From VRUE01 sp963716735 (GTDB taxonomy: Bacteria; Actinomycetota; Thermoleophilia; Solirubrobacterales; 70-9): DNA of 64,000 nucleotides. Numbering within the stretch: position 1 is the first letter of the stretch; each line of letters opens with the position of its first letter. A program made the position numbers and the translations under genes. The notes under the pieces were generated by a model. That model had not been told where the DNA came from and searched no databases. It was given only the letters and a program-made list of their open reading frames with translations. The stretch is from positions 1,054,001 through 1,118,000 of the forward strand of contig OY970321.1 in assembly GCA_963716735.1 (NCBI GenBank). The letters are read 5' to 3'. This document shows positions 33,183 to 41,863 of this stretch, in pieces.

Positions 33183-33307
33183 AGTTCTCCAAGGGCGACA
33201 ACCCAGGCTTACAACCAGGGTTGCGGCACGGGATTCTGTCGTTCGCCGCGGCTTTGCGGGGTCCTTCGCCGGAACTGCACGATCCCTCCCCGGTAAGGTT
33301 GCCGGCC
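33183..33307. promoter_or_regulatory. divergent intergenic region
   Basis: A 125-nt gap between the divergent secreted-protein gene and the amidase unit; it must carry promoters for one or both. I cannot mark reliable -35/-10 boxes, and I see no repeat element here. Confidence 0.35.
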
Positions 33308-33505
33308 GTGGAGGGCACGGCGCCAGCAGACGAGTTCATCCCCGCCGGCCTCGCCTCGCTCGGAATCGAGGCCGACGAGATCGACCTCGCGGTGATGACC
33401 GCCTTCCACCAGTTGCTCTGGCCACGGGTCCTCGAGCTGCTTGCCATCGACACCGAGGGGATCGAGCCCGAGCGCTGCCCTGACCTCTCTGGGCCGCCAC
33501 AGTGA
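33308..33505 (+). CDS. small amidase-associated protein
   Basis: A 65-residue protein (IPAGLASLGIEADEIDLAVM, TAFHQLLWPRVLELLAID) whose stop overlaps the amidase start as GTGA. In size, helical look and position it resembles the small GatC/AtzG-type partners that wrap around amidase-signature enzymes, but sequence similarity is too weak to name it. GTG start. Confidence 0.55.
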   Translation: MEGTAPADEFIPAGLASLGIEADEIDLAVMTAFHQLLWPRVLELLAIDTEGIEPERCPDLSGPPQ

Positions 33506-34875
33506 ACGCCGGGCTCGACCTGGGCCTGCGCGCACAGGCGGCCGCGATCGCCGCCGGCGACGTCGATCCGGGCGAGCTGCTGGAGGCCACGCTTGCGCGC
33601 ATCGAAGAGCGCAACCCGGCGCTCAACGCGGTGGTCGAGACCTTTCCCGAGCGCTCGCGCGAGATGCTCGCCGCGACGCCAGATGGGCCGTTGCGGGGCG
33701 TGCCGCTGGTGATCAAGGACGAGTGGCCGCTGCCCTGGCGTGCGCAGCGCTTCGGCGCCGCTGAGCTGATGACGCCCACCGCACCGGGCGAGTCGGGCCC
33801 GTATCGCGCCCTGCGCGACGCCGGCGCGGTGATCGTCGGCGTCGGCAACATGCACGAGCTCGGCGCCGGCAGCACCGGCAACGTCTCTGTCTACGGCCCC
33901 GCCCGCAACCCCTGGGACACCGAGCGCTGCCCCGGCGGTTCTTCCAGCGGGCCGGCCGCCTCGGTCGCCGGCCGGCTGGTCGCGGGGGCCGTCGGCGCCG
34001 ACGGCCTGGGCTCGGTGCGCTTCCCCGCGGCCTACTGCGGCCTGACCGGGCTCAAGCCGACCTTCGACCGCTCGGCGATGGACGGCCACCACATGGCCCC
34101 GACCACCACCCTGATCGTCTCCGGGCCTCTCTGCGCCGATGCAGCCGATTGCCGCCTGCTCGGGTCGGTGCTCTACGGCGAGGAGCTTGTCGCTGGAGAC
34201 GCTGCCGGCCTGCGCATCGGCGTAGTCCGCGACACCGTCTCCGAAGACGTGACCCCCGAGGTCGGCGCGGCCTGCGAGGCGGCGATCGAGGCGCTGCGCA
34301 CAGAGACCGGCGGTGAGGTGCTGGAGATCGCCCTCCCAGACCTCGCGGCGGCGACCGTCGCGGCGATCCTGATCATCAACTCGGAGAGCATGGGCGGGGT
34401 GAGCCCCGAGCGGCTCAACCGCCTCGACCCCGAGCTGAGCGCCGTCGCCCGGGGCAGCCTCAAGTACCGGATGTTGCTGCCCAGCGCGGCGGTCGTTCAA
34501 GCCAGCCGGGTGCGAACGATGATGCGGCGGCGCCTCGCGACCCTCTTCGAGGGGGTCGACGTGATCGCCTGGCCCACGGTTCCCGCCCCCGCTCCCCCGC
34601 TGGAGACGGCGATGGTCGAGCTGCCGTCGGGCATCGGCATCGCCGATCAGGCCAACGTGCGCGGCGCCGCCCTCGCCAACCTCACCGGGATCCCCTCGAT
34701 CAGCATGCCGGTTGGGTTGAGCGACGAGGGACTGCCCCTGGCGCTGCAGCTCCAGGCCGCCTGGGGCAGGGACGAGCTGCTGCTCGACGCCGCCGAGGCG
34801 CTGGAGCGCGCCAACGGGCGCCGCTGGGTCGAGTCGCTGCCGCCGCTGGCAGCGACCTCACCAACGGAGGCTTAG
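33502..34875 (+). CDS. amidase (amidase-signature family)
   Basis: A 457-residue Ser-cisSer-Lys hydrolase. The catalytic Lys is in GVPLVIKDEW, the cis-Ser in CPGGSSSGPAASVAGRL and the nucleophilic Ser in VGADGLGSVRFPAAYCGL, followed by GLKPTFDR. The middle motif reads GADGLGSVR rather than the commoner G(T/S)DTGGSIR, with the Ser kept. The substrate may be an amide, a carbamate or aminoacyl-tRNA; lack of gatB nearby argues against a GatA role. Coupled to the small upstream gene. Confidence 0.88.
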   Translation: MNAGLDLGLRAQAAAIAAGDVDPGELLEATLARIEERNPALNAVVETFPERSREMLAATPDGPLRGVPLVIKDEWPLPWRAQRFGAAELMTPTAPGESGPYRALRDAGAVIVGVGNMHELGAGSTGNVSVYGPARNPWDTERCPGGSSSGPAASVAGRLVAGAVGADGLGSVRFPAAYCGLTGLKPTFDRSAMDGHHMAPTTTLIVSGPLCADAADCRLLGSVLYGEELVAGDAAGLRIGVVRDTVSEDVTPEVGAACEAAIEALRTETGGEVLEIALPDLAAATVAAILIINSESMGGVSPERLNRLDPELSAVARGSLKYRMLLPSAAVVQASRVRTMMRRRLATLFEGVDVIAWPTVPAPAPPLETAMVELPSGIGIADQANVRGAALANLTGIPSISMPVGLSDEGLPLALQLQAAWGRDELLLDAAEALERANGRRWVESLPPLAATSPTEA

Positions 34876-34879
34876 CAGC

Positions 34880-35863
34880 GTGGCGTCGCCTGCGATCGCG
34901 GTCGAGGGGCTGGAGCGAACCTTCGACGAGGTACTGGCGGTCCAGGGCATCGACCTCGAGGTCGGCGAGGGCGAGATCTACGGCTTCCTCGGTCCCAATG
35001 GGGCCGGCAAGACGACCACGGTGAGGATGCTGACGACGCTGCTGCTGCCCACCGGCGGCCGGGCGACCGTGGCCGGCCACGACGTCGTCTCCGAAGCGCG
35101 CCGCGTACGCGCCTCGATCGGCGTCGCGCTGCAGGAAGCGGCGCTCGACCCGCTGATGACCGGGCGCGAGCTGATACGCCTGCAGGCGACGCTGCAGGGC
35201 CTGCCGGGCGGCGAGGGTCGACGCCGCGCCGACGACCTGCTCGAGCGGGTCGATCTCGTCGCCGCCGCCGATCGGCGCGTCGGCACCTACTCGGGCGGCA
35301 TGCAACGGCGCCTCGACCTCGCCGCGGCGCTGGTCCACGAGCCACGCGTGCTCTTCCTCGACGAGCCGACCACCGGTCTCGACCCGGTCAGCCGCAAGAC
35401 GATCTGGGAGGAGGTGCGCGCCCTCAACGACGAGGGGACGACCGTCTTCCTCACCACCCAGTACCTGGAGGAGGCCGACCAGCTCGCCGACAACGTCGGG
35501 ATCATCGATAGCGGCAAGATCGTCGCCGAGGGGACCCCGGCGTCGCTCAAAGCCGAAACCGGTCACCCCCACATCCGCCTCCAGCTCGAGGAGGGGTCGA
35601 TCGCCGAGGCGGAGGAGATCTGTGCCCGGATCGGCCCGCTGCTGCCGCCGGTCGACGGAAAGACGGTTCTGGTCGAGGTCGAGAACGGCGCCGGCGACAT
35701 CCCGCGGGTCGTGCGGGCGCTGGACGAGGCCGGCATCGAGGTCGGCTCGCTGGAGCTCGTCCGCCCCAGCCTCGACGACGTCTTCGTCGCCAAGACCGGC
35801 TACCACCTCGAGCACGAGGGAGAGGAGAGCGGCGAAGGCGAGGAGGAGGCCGTCACCGCATGA
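34880..35863 (+). CDS. ABC exporter ATPase, DrrA-like
   Basis: A 327-residue nucleotide-binding subunit. Walker A GPNGAGKTTT (about residues 38-47), signature YSGGMQRRLDLAAAL, Walker B VLFLDEPTTGLDP, followed by the switch His region (FLTTQYLEEADQLAD). The C-terminal extension (LQLEEGSIAEAEEICARIGP to end) is the DrrA-type accessory domain. It drives export by the two ABC-2 permeases encoded next, to which it is coupled (ATGA). Substrate unknown: antibiotic, lipid or polysaccharide are all possible. Confidence 0.92.
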   Translation: MASPAIAVEGLERTFDEVLAVQGIDLEVGEGEIYGFLGPNGAGKTTTVRMLTTLLLPTGGRATVAGHDVVSEARRVRASIGVALQEAALDPLMTGRELIRLQATLQGLPGGEGRRRADDLLERVDLVAAADRRVGTYSGGMQRRLDLAAALVHEPRVLFLDEPTTGLDPVSRKTIWEEVRALNDEGTTVFLTTQYLEEADQLADNVGIIDSGKIVAEGTPASLKAETGHPHIRLQLEEGSIAEAEEICARIGPLLPPVDGKTVLVEVENGAGDIPRVVRALDEAGIEVGSLELVRPSLDDVFVAKTGYHLEHEGEESGEGEEEAVTA

Positions 35864-36645
35864 GCAGCCTGGCGGTCAACCTGCGGGTCGTGGGCGCGCT
35901 CGGCATGCGCTCGATCCGCCAGACCTTCCGCCGGCCTCAGCTGATGGCGCCGATCGTCGTCTTCCCGACGATCCTGCTGGCGATCCAGACCGGCGGCGCC
36001 GGCGGCGCGGTCAACCTGCCCGGCTTCCCGCCGGTGCAGAGCTTCCTCCAGTTCATGCTCGCCGGGGCGATGATGCAGTCGCTGATGCTGGCCGGCAACA
36101 GCGGCGGGATCGCGCTCGCGGTCGACATCGAGATGGGCTTCACCGATCGCCTCTTCGCGGCGCCGATCTCCCGCTACACGATCGTCCTCGGCCGCCTTGC
36201 CGGGACTGCAGCGCTGGGACTGTTCTCGGCCCTCTGGTTCCTCGCCATCGGGCTCGTCTTCGGCGCCCACATCGAGGGCGGCGTGCCGGGGGCACTGCTG
36301 GCGATCGCGCTGGTCACCGCGACGGCGATGGCGGTCGGCGGGATCGGCGCGGCGATCGCCCTGCGCACCGGCAGCGCCAGCGTCGTCCAGGGCCTCTTTC
36401 CCCTGGTGCTCGTCGTCCTCTTTCTCTCCTCGGCCTTCTTCCCGGTCGACCTGATGATCGAGCCGGCGCAGACGATCGCCGAATACAACCCGCTCAGCTT
36501 CGTCGTCGAAGGGGTTCGCGAGCCGATCATCTCCGGCATCGACGCCTCCGACACCGCAAACGCCCTGCTGGCGATCGCCGGCATCGTCGTCCTCGGCCTC
36601 GTGCTCAGCGCGCGGGCGCTACGCCACCGATTGAGGGTGGGCTGA
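35860..36645 (+). CDS. ABC-2 type permease (first)
   Basis: A 261-residue six-helix membrane protein of the ABC-2 family. It starts with an amphipathic stretch (LGMRSIRQTFRRPQLMAP), then helices, with the conserved region AVDIEMGFTDRLFAAPISRYTIVLGRL and the closing NPLSFVVEGVREPIISG. Overlaps the ATPase (ATGA) and the second permease (TGATG). The two permeases probably form a heterodimeric channel. Confidence 0.9.
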   Translation: MSSLAVNLRVVGALGMRSIRQTFRRPQLMAPIVVFPTILLAIQTGGAGGAVNLPGFPPVQSFLQFMLAGAMMQSLMLAGNSGGIALAVDIEMGFTDRLFAAPISRYTIVLGRLAGTAALGLFSALWFLAIGLVFGAHIEGGVPGALLAIALVTATAMAVGGIGAAIALRTGSASVVQGLFPLVLVVLFLSSAFFPVDLMIEPAQTIAEYNPLSFVVEGVREPIISGIDASDTANALLAIAGIVVLGLVLSARALRHRLRVG

Positions 36646-37436
36646 TGGAGGCGACCCTGGCGATCCCGGCCTGGCGCGCCAACCTGGCGACGATCGGGGC
36701 GCTGATGTCGCGGGCGAAGAACGAGCTGCTGCGCGTCCCCGGCGCGGCGATCCCCGGCGTGCTGGCGCCGACGATCTTCTTCCTCGGCCTCAACGGGGTC
36801 TTCGGTGCGCTGACCCAGTTGAACGGCTTCACCACCGGCTCCTACGAGAGCTTCATCGTCCCGATCAGCATGCTCCAGGGGGCCGGCTTCACCGGCGCCG
36901 CGGCGGGGGTCAACCTGGCTCGCGACATCGAGCAGGGCTGGCTCGACCGGCTGCTCGTCTCCCCCGCCCCCCGCTGGGTCCTGCTGGCCGGCACCGTGCT
37001 AGCCGCCAGCGCCCGCTCGCTGATCCCGGCCACCTTCGTGCTGGCGATCGCCCTGGTGCTCGGCGCCGGCTGGCCGGGCATCGACGGCCTCCTCGTCACC
37101 TACCTCATGGTCGCCGCGATGGCGGCGGTCGCCGCCTGCTGGGGGTCGATGCTGGCGCTGCGTTTCAAGAGCCAGTCGGCGGCGCCGCTGATGCAGGCCG
37201 GGATGATGGCGCTGATCCTGACCACGACGGCCTACGCACCGCTGGCGCTGCTGCAGGGCTGGCTCCAGGACATCGCCCGCATCAACCCGGTCACCCAGGT
37301 CGTCGAAGCGGCACGACAGGGCTTCGTCGGCGAAGTCACCTGGGCCGAAACCTGGCCCGGCCTGCTTGCCCTGGCCGGCCTGCTTGCCGTCCTCGGCGCC
37401 CTCGCCCTGCGCGAGATGCGCCGCACCGGCGCGTGA
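36645..37436 (+). CDS. ABC-2 type permease (second)
   Basis: A 263-residue ABC-2 permease homologous to the preceding gene: GALMSRAKNELLRVPGAAIP, NLARDIEQGWLDRLLVSPAPRWVLL, NPVTQVVEAARQGFVGEVTW. ATG 36645 follows the first permease's stop as TGATG. Its own end overlaps the GH63-like hydrolase start by 4 nt, so the transporter and hydrolase are one translation-coupled unit. Confidence 0.9.
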   Translation: MEATLAIPAWRANLATIGALMSRAKNELLRVPGAAIPGVLAPTIFFLGLNGVFGALTQLNGFTTGSYESFIVPISMLQGAGFTGAAAGVNLARDIEQGWLDRLLVSPAPRWVLLAGTVLAASARSLIPATFVLAIALVLGAGWPGIDGLLVTYLMVAAMAAVAACWGSMLALRFKSQSAAPLMQAGMMALILTTTAYAPLALLQGWLQDIARINPVTQVVEAARQGFVGEVTWAETWPGLLALAGLLAVLGALALREMRRTGA

Positions 37437-38629
37437 CCGAGCGGCGACAGAACGCAACGGAGATCGCCGAGCGCGTCCTGCGCCAGAACTGGCTGGAGGG
37501 GAAGCGCGACGGCACCCGGTTCGCCTACACCCAGCCCAGCCCCGGGCGCTACCCATGGCAGTGGTACTGGGACTCGTGCTTCGCGGCGATCGTCTGGCGG
37601 CGCTTCGAGCCCGCCCGCGCCCGGGCCGAGCTGGAGAGCCTGCTCGCGGCGCAGCGCGAGGACGGCTTCATCGGCCACACGATCTTCTGGGATCGGCCCG
37701 TCTCGCTCAGCCGGTTGCCCTTCTACAACGTCACCTCGCGGCGCTCGTTCCAGACCGAGACGATCCAGCCGCCATTGCTGGCCTGGGCCTGGCGGCTCGC
37801 CGTCGGCGACCCGGCCGAGGAACCGCGGATCGCCGCCCAGGCCGACTGGCTGGCGCGCCACCGCGACCTCGACGGCGACGGCCTGCTCTGGATCGTGCAG
37901 CCCGACGAGTCCGGGCTCGACGCCTCGCCCAAGTTCGACCCCGTCTGGGGCCGCCGCGCGACCGGGCAGATCGGCTTTCCGCTCCTGGTGCGGCGCAACC
38001 GGCGACTCGGCTTCGACGCCCGCCGTATCCGCGACCGTGGCGGTCCAATCCTCTGCGAGACGCTTGTCAACACGCTCTGGTCGCTCTCGCTGCAGGCACT
38101 GGGGCGCCCATCGGCGACCCCTGCGCTCGTTGACCGCCTCTGGGACGAGCGCCGCGGCCTCTTCCTCGACGAGGCGCAACCGGGTGGCGCCCGGCCGGGC
38201 GTGCTCACCTGGGCTGCCCTCGCCCCGCTCGCCCTGCCCGACCTGCCGGAGGCGATCGGCCGCCGGTTGGTCGAGGAGCACCTGCTCAACGACCGTGAGT
38301 TCCTCACCCCGATCGCACCGCCATCGGTCGCCGCATGCGAGCCGAGCTACGAACCCGGCGGCGGCCACGGCCCGATCCGGCGCTACTGGCGCGGCCCCAC
38401 CTGGGTCAACGCCGCCTGGCTGCTCTGGCTCGGCCTGCGGCGCCTGGGCTACCACCAGGAGGCCGAGAAGATGACCAACGGCCTGATCGGTGCCGTGGAA
38501 CATGAAGGGCTACGCGAGTACTACGACCCCCGGATCGGGAAAGGACTGGGAGCCAAAGACTTTGCCTGGTCGGCGCTGGTTGCAGAGCTGGCCAATCCCG
38601 ACCCCAAGGCCGCGAACAGTTATTTGTAG
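37433..38629 (+). CDS. glycoside hydrolase, GH63/mannosylglycerate-hydrolase-like
   Basis: A 398-residue (alpha/alpha)6-barrel protein. SPGRYPWQWYWDSCFAAIVW (about 37-56), DGFIGHTIFWDRPVS, GPIRRYWRGPTWVNAAWLLW (about 315-334) and EGLREYYDPRIGKGLGAKDF match bacterial GH63-type mannosyl- or glucosylglycerate hydrolases and relatives. Those enzymes cleave compatible solutes. No signal peptide, so cytoplasmic. Coupled to the ABC exporter (start inside the second permease's end), which is unusual; possibly it processes a sugar derivative linked to transport. The stop overlaps convergent infA by 10 nt. Confidence 0.8.
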   Translation: MTERRQNATEIAERVLRQNWLEGKRDGTRFAYTQPSPGRYPWQWYWDSCFAAIVWRRFEPARARAELESLLAAQREDGFIGHTIFWDRPVSLSRLPFYNVTSRRSFQTETIQPPLLAWAWRLAVGDPAEEPRIAAQADWLARHRDLDGDGLLWIVQPDESGLDASPKFDPVWGRRATGQIGFPLLVRRNRRLGFDARRIRDRGGPILCETLVNTLWSLSLQALGRPSATPALVDRLWDERRGLFLDEAQPGGARPGVLTWAALAPLALPDLPEAIGRRLVEEHLLNDREFLTPIAPPSVAACEPSYEPGGGHGPIRRYWRGPTWVNAAWLLWLGLRRLGYHQEAEKMTNGLIGAVEHEGLREYYDPRIGKGLGAKDFAWSALVAELANPDPKAANSYL

Positions 38630-38838
38630 CGGTAAGTGATTCGACCTCTGTCGAGGTCGTAGGGAGACAACTCGATCTTGACCCGGTCGCCGGGGAGGAT
38701 GCGGATGTAGTGGCGCCGCATCTTGCCCGAGATGTGGCCGAGGACCTCGTGGTCGTTGTCGAGTTTGACCCGGAACATCGTGTTGGGGAGGGCCTCGGTG
38801 ATCTCGCCCTCCATCTCGATCTTCTCCTCTTTGCCCAT
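38620..38838 (-). CDS. infA: translation initiation factor IF-1
   Basis: A 72-residue OB-fold protein binding the 30S A site: GKEEKIEMEGEITEALPNTM, FRVKLDNDHEVLGHISGKMR, ILPGDRVKIELSPYDLDRGR, ITYRYK. All hallmarks are present. In most actinobacteria infA is next to rpmJ-rpsM-rpsK; here it is apart from any visible ribosomal protein operon and overlaps the 3' end of a convergent hydrolase gene by 10 nt. Whether this is the only copy cannot be told. Confidence 0.95.
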   Translation of the reverse strand: MGKEEKIEMEGEITEALPNTMFRVKLDNDHEVLGHISGKMRRHYIRILPGDRVKIELSPYDLDRGRITYRYK

Positions 38839-38866
38839 GCGGCGAGGAGCGTACCTGACGCCCAGC

Positions 38867-40288
38867 TCAACCGCGCAACCGGCGCGCCTGGCTGAGCGCG
38901 TCGTCCCGCGTGCTCACCTCGCCCGCGTACTGGGCGGCCTCGAGCTCTGCCAGCAGTTCGCCCAGCTCGGGTCCCTCGGCGATCCCGAGCTCGGCGGCCA
39001 ATTCGTCACCGCGTAGGAGCGGCTCGGGCGGTCCCTCGCGGTGCCAGTCGAGCGCCGCCGCCAGCATCCGTCGGGCAAGGGAAAGATGGGCCTCGATCGC
39101 CGCCTCGGTGGCGAAAGGACCGCTGCCGCGGGCGGAGAGACGGTCGGCAACGGTGAGCAGGGTGACGTCGGCGGCCACCGGCTCGGTCGCCCGCAGGTAC
39201 TCGTGGACACGGCGCGGCGGCAGCGGCGCCTCATGGACGAGGAAGCCGAGACGGAGGTGATGCCGCGTCAGCGCCTGCAGGTGGCGGCTCAAGCGGCCAC
39301 TGGCGCGCAGGCGAGCGCCGATCCCGGCGACGATCTCGGCACCGACGCTGTCGTGGCCGATGAAGGTCACGTACCCGTCGCGCTCGCCCTTGGTCGCCGG
39401 CTTGCCGATGTCGTGCAGGAGAGCGCCGAAGCGCAGCGCGGTGCCGCGGCTGATCTCGTCAGCCAGCGGCTCGTCGAGCAGGGCGCGCGTCTCGGCTGCG
39501 CGCTCCCCCGCGAAACGCTCCAGATCGGACTCGACCTCGAGCGTCTGCTCCAGCACGGCCAGCGTGTGGCCGTAGACGTCGAGGTGGTGGTTCGGCCCCT
39601 GCTCGACCCCGCGCAGCGCCTCCAGCTCGGGCAGCACGGCCGCGGTGAGACCCAGCTCGTCCAGTAGAGCCACCCCGCGCAGGGGGTCGGGGCCACCGAC
39701 CAGCCGCCGCAGCTCGGCCAGCTGCCGCTCACCGGCCGGCTCGGCGGCGAGCTGAGCTTCTTTCCTCGCGAGCGCGCCGGTGGCAGGGTCGACCTCGAGG
39801 CGAAGCTCGGCCGCGAGGCGGGCCGCCCGCAGCAGGCGCAACGGATCGGCTCGAAAGCTGTCGGTCGCGACGACCTTCAGGCGACGCTGTTCGAGATCGC
39901 CGATACCGCCGTAGGGATCGATCGGCTCACCCCCCGCGAGCGGGACCGCGACGGCCCCCAGGGTGAAATCGCGCGCCGCCAGGTCGGCCTCGATCGTCTC
40001 GCCGCGCAGCGCCGTCGCGTCGACCTGCCAGGACTGGTCGCGCGCTACCGCCCGCCAGGTCGCGAACTCGGCCGAAAGCTCGAATGCGTGGCCTTCGCCC
40101 TCGCTCGCGACCGCCTTCGCCGTCCGCTCGGGGTCGCCGGCAACGGCCAGGTCGAGATCGGCGATCTCCCGATCCAGCGCCGCGTCGCGCACCGCTCCTC
40201 CCGCGATCCAGACCTCCTCCCCACCCTGCAGCGCGCGCCGGGCGAGGCCGACCAGCGGCGCGGCATCAAGGCGCTCGGCGAGACTCAA
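38867..40288 (-). CDS. CCA tRNA nucleotidyltransferase / poly(A) polymerase family with HD domain
   Basis: A 473-residue class II nucleotidyltransferase. EVWIAGGAVRDAALDREIADLDLAV holds the GG and DxD motifs; RRLKVVATDSFRADPLRLLRAARLAAEL is the RRD-like/ERxxxE region; an HD domain follows (NHHLDVYGHTLAVLE, GALLHDIGKPATK). CCA-adding enzymes and poly(A) polymerases share this layout; the former is likelier in actinobacteria. Start TTG 40288 is proposed because it overlaps the alr stop as TTGA; the ATG at 40324 would overlap alr by 40 nt. Confidence 0.85.
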   Translation of the reverse strand: MSLAERLDAAPLVGLARRALQGGEEVWIAGGAVRDAALDREIADLDLAVAGDPERTAKAVASEGEGHAFELSAEFATWRAVARDQSWQVDATALRGETIEADLAARDFTLGAVAVPLAGGEPIDPYGGIGDLEQRRLKVVATDSFRADPLRLLRAARLAAELRLEVDPATGALARKEAQLAAEPAGERQLAELRRLVGGPDPLRGVALLDELGLTAAVLPELEALRGVEQGPNHHLDVYGHTLAVLEQTLEVESDLERFAGERAAETRALLDEPLADEISRGTALRFGALLHDIGKPATKGERDGYVTFIGHDSVGAEIVAGIGARLRASGRLSRHLQALTRHHLRLGFLVHEAPLPPRRVHEYLRATEPVAADVTLLTVADRLSARGSGPFATEAAIEAHLSLARRMLAAALDWHREGPPEPLLRGDELAAELGIAEGPELGELLAELEAAQYAGEVSTRDDALSQARRLRG

Positions 40289-41388
40289 ACCGACGCCCTG
40301 AGGACGCGGGCCGAGATCCCGCAAGTGATCTCGTAGTTGATCGTGTCCAGCCGCCTGGCCAGGTCCTCGGCGAGAATCGTCTCTCCCCCCTGCGAGCCGA
40401 TCAACACGGCTTCGGCCCCTGGCTCGACCTCGGTATCGGGACCCAGATCGACGGTCACGTTGTCCATCGAGACCGTGCCGACCAGAGGGAAGCGGCGGCC
40501 GTCGATCAGGACCTCGGCGTTGTTGGAGAGGCCGCGCCGGACGCCGTCGCCGTAACCAAGCGGCAGCACACCGAGGCAGGTATCGCGCTCGGCCCGCCAG
40601 GTCCGCCCGTAGCCGGCGCTGTCGCCACGAGCGAAGCGCTTCACGTCCGCGACGTAGGAGTGCAGCGAGAGGGCCGGGCGCAGACCCCGCTCCGCCGGAT
40701 CGCCCTGGAGGGGGTCGAGACCGTAGACGGCGACCCCACAGCGGGCCATGTCGAAGTGCGCACGCGGATCGCGGAAGACGGCGGCGCTGTTGGCGGCGTG
40801 GACGAGGATCGCGGGGAACTCACCCTTCGCCGCCTCGGCCACGGCGGTGAAGCGGTCGAGCTGCTCGCCGAAGAAGCCGGAGTCCGGTTCGTCGGCGGTT
40901 GCAAAGTGGGTCCAGACGCCGACCGGCTCGAGATTCGGGCTCTCGGCGCAAGCACGGAGGAGATCCAGCACCTCGACCGGGTCGCGGCTGCCGAGCCGGC
41001 CCATGCCGCTGTCGTACTTGACGTGCACGCGGGCCGGGCGGCCGTGAGCGCGGGCCCGTACGGCGACGAACTCGAGGAAGCCCGGTCGCCAGACGGCCAC
41101 CTCAGAGCCCCCCTCGAGCGCCGTGTCGAGCTCCTCGGGCGCTAACGCACCCATCGTCAGCAACGGGACGTGAGCGAGGCGGCGGCCGATCCGCTCGGCC
41201 TCGCCGGCGGTGGCCACCGCAAGCCGCGTCGCACCGCCGGCAAGGGCCGCCTCGGCGCAGGCCTCGTCGCCGTGCCCGTAGCCATCGGCCTTGACCACCG
41301 CGCAAAGCTCCGCCCCGCCAAGCTCGGCCTTCAGCCGCGCGCAGTTGTCCCGCACCGCGCCTAAGTCGATCCGGGCGACCGCCCGCAC
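40285..41388 (-). CDS. alr: alanine racemase
   Basis: A 367-residue PLP enzyme making D-alanine for peptidoglycan. PLP-binding Lys33 in AVVKADGYGHG at the N-terminus; the opposite-face catalytic Tyr in DSAGYGRTWRAERD; IDGRRFPLVGTVSMDNVTVDLG near the C-terminus matches the family. It lies 3 nt after the CBS gene in the run nnr-CBS-alr-cca, typical of actinobacterial gene order. Confidence 0.95.
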   Translation of the reverse strand: MRAVARIDLGAVRDNCARLKAELGGAELCAVVKADGYGHGDEACAEAALAGGATRLAVATAGEAERIGRRLAHVPLLTMGALAPEELDTALEGGSEVAVWRPGFLEFVAVRARAHGRPARVHVKYDSGMGRLGSRDPVEVLDLLRACAESPNLEPVGVWTHFATADEPDSGFFGEQLDRFTAVAEAAKGEFPAILVHAANSAAVFRDPRAHFDMARCGVAVYGLDPLQGDPAERGLRPALSLHSYVADVKRFARGDSAGYGRTWRAERDTCLGVLPLGYGDGVRRGLSNNAEVLIDGRRFPLVGTVSMDNVTVDLGPDTEVEPGAEAVLIGSQGGETILAEDLARRLDTINYEITCGISARVLRASV

Positions 41389-41391
41389 TCT

Positions 41392-41853
41392 CTAGTCCTC
41401 GACGAGCGCGGCCAGCGCGTCGGCCCGCGTGACCATTCCGAGGAAGCGCCCCTCGTCGTCGACCACGGGAAGGTGATTGTGGTGCGAGTCGGCAACCTTC
41501 CTGGCCACGGTCTCGGCGCTGGAATAGTCGTTGACGCCGACCGGATCGACGCTCATCAGCTCCGAGACCTTGGTTGCGAACGCCTTGTCGAGGCGCTTCT
41601 CAAAGCCCTTCATCGAGCCGACGAAGACGATGCCTCCCATGATGTTCAGGTAGTGAGGCAGGTGGAGGTCGGACTCCTCGTCGCTGAGGATCAGATCGGA
41701 CTCGCTGACGATCCCCACGACCTTGCCCTCCTCGTCGACGACCGGGATAGCGCCCTTGTCGGTCTTGGCCAACAGCTCGATCGCGCTGCGCGCGTCGGCG
41801 TCGGGGGAGACGGTGGGGACGGAGCGGTCCATGATCTCGGCGGCGGTCTTCAT
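41392..41853 (-). CDS. CBS-domain pair protein
   Basis: A 153-residue two-CBS-domain protein: AAEIMDRSVPTVSPDADARSAIELLA, GAIPVVDEEGKVVGIVSESDLIL; then SELMSVDPVGVNDYSSAETVARKV, HNHLPVVDDEGRFLGMVTRADAL. Such pairs bind adenine nucleotides and regulate partners. Between nnr and alr on the same strand (10 nt and 3 nt gaps). Partner unknown. Confidence 0.9.
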   Translation of the reverse strand: MKTAAEIMDRSVPTVSPDADARSAIELLAKTDKGAIPVVDEEGKVVGIVSESDLILSDEESDLHLPHYLNIMGGIVFVGSMKGFEKRLDKAFATKVSELMSVDPVGVNDYSSAETVARKVADSHHNHLPVVDDEGRFLGMVTRADALAALVED

Positions 41854-41863
41854 TCCGGCGAGA

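Noticed and set aside
32428..34500. A 690-codon minus-strand frame across the secreted protein and the amidase
   Set aside because: It lies antisense to the amidase and in the wrong frame of the secreted protein; no recognisable domain; shadow of GC-rich codons.
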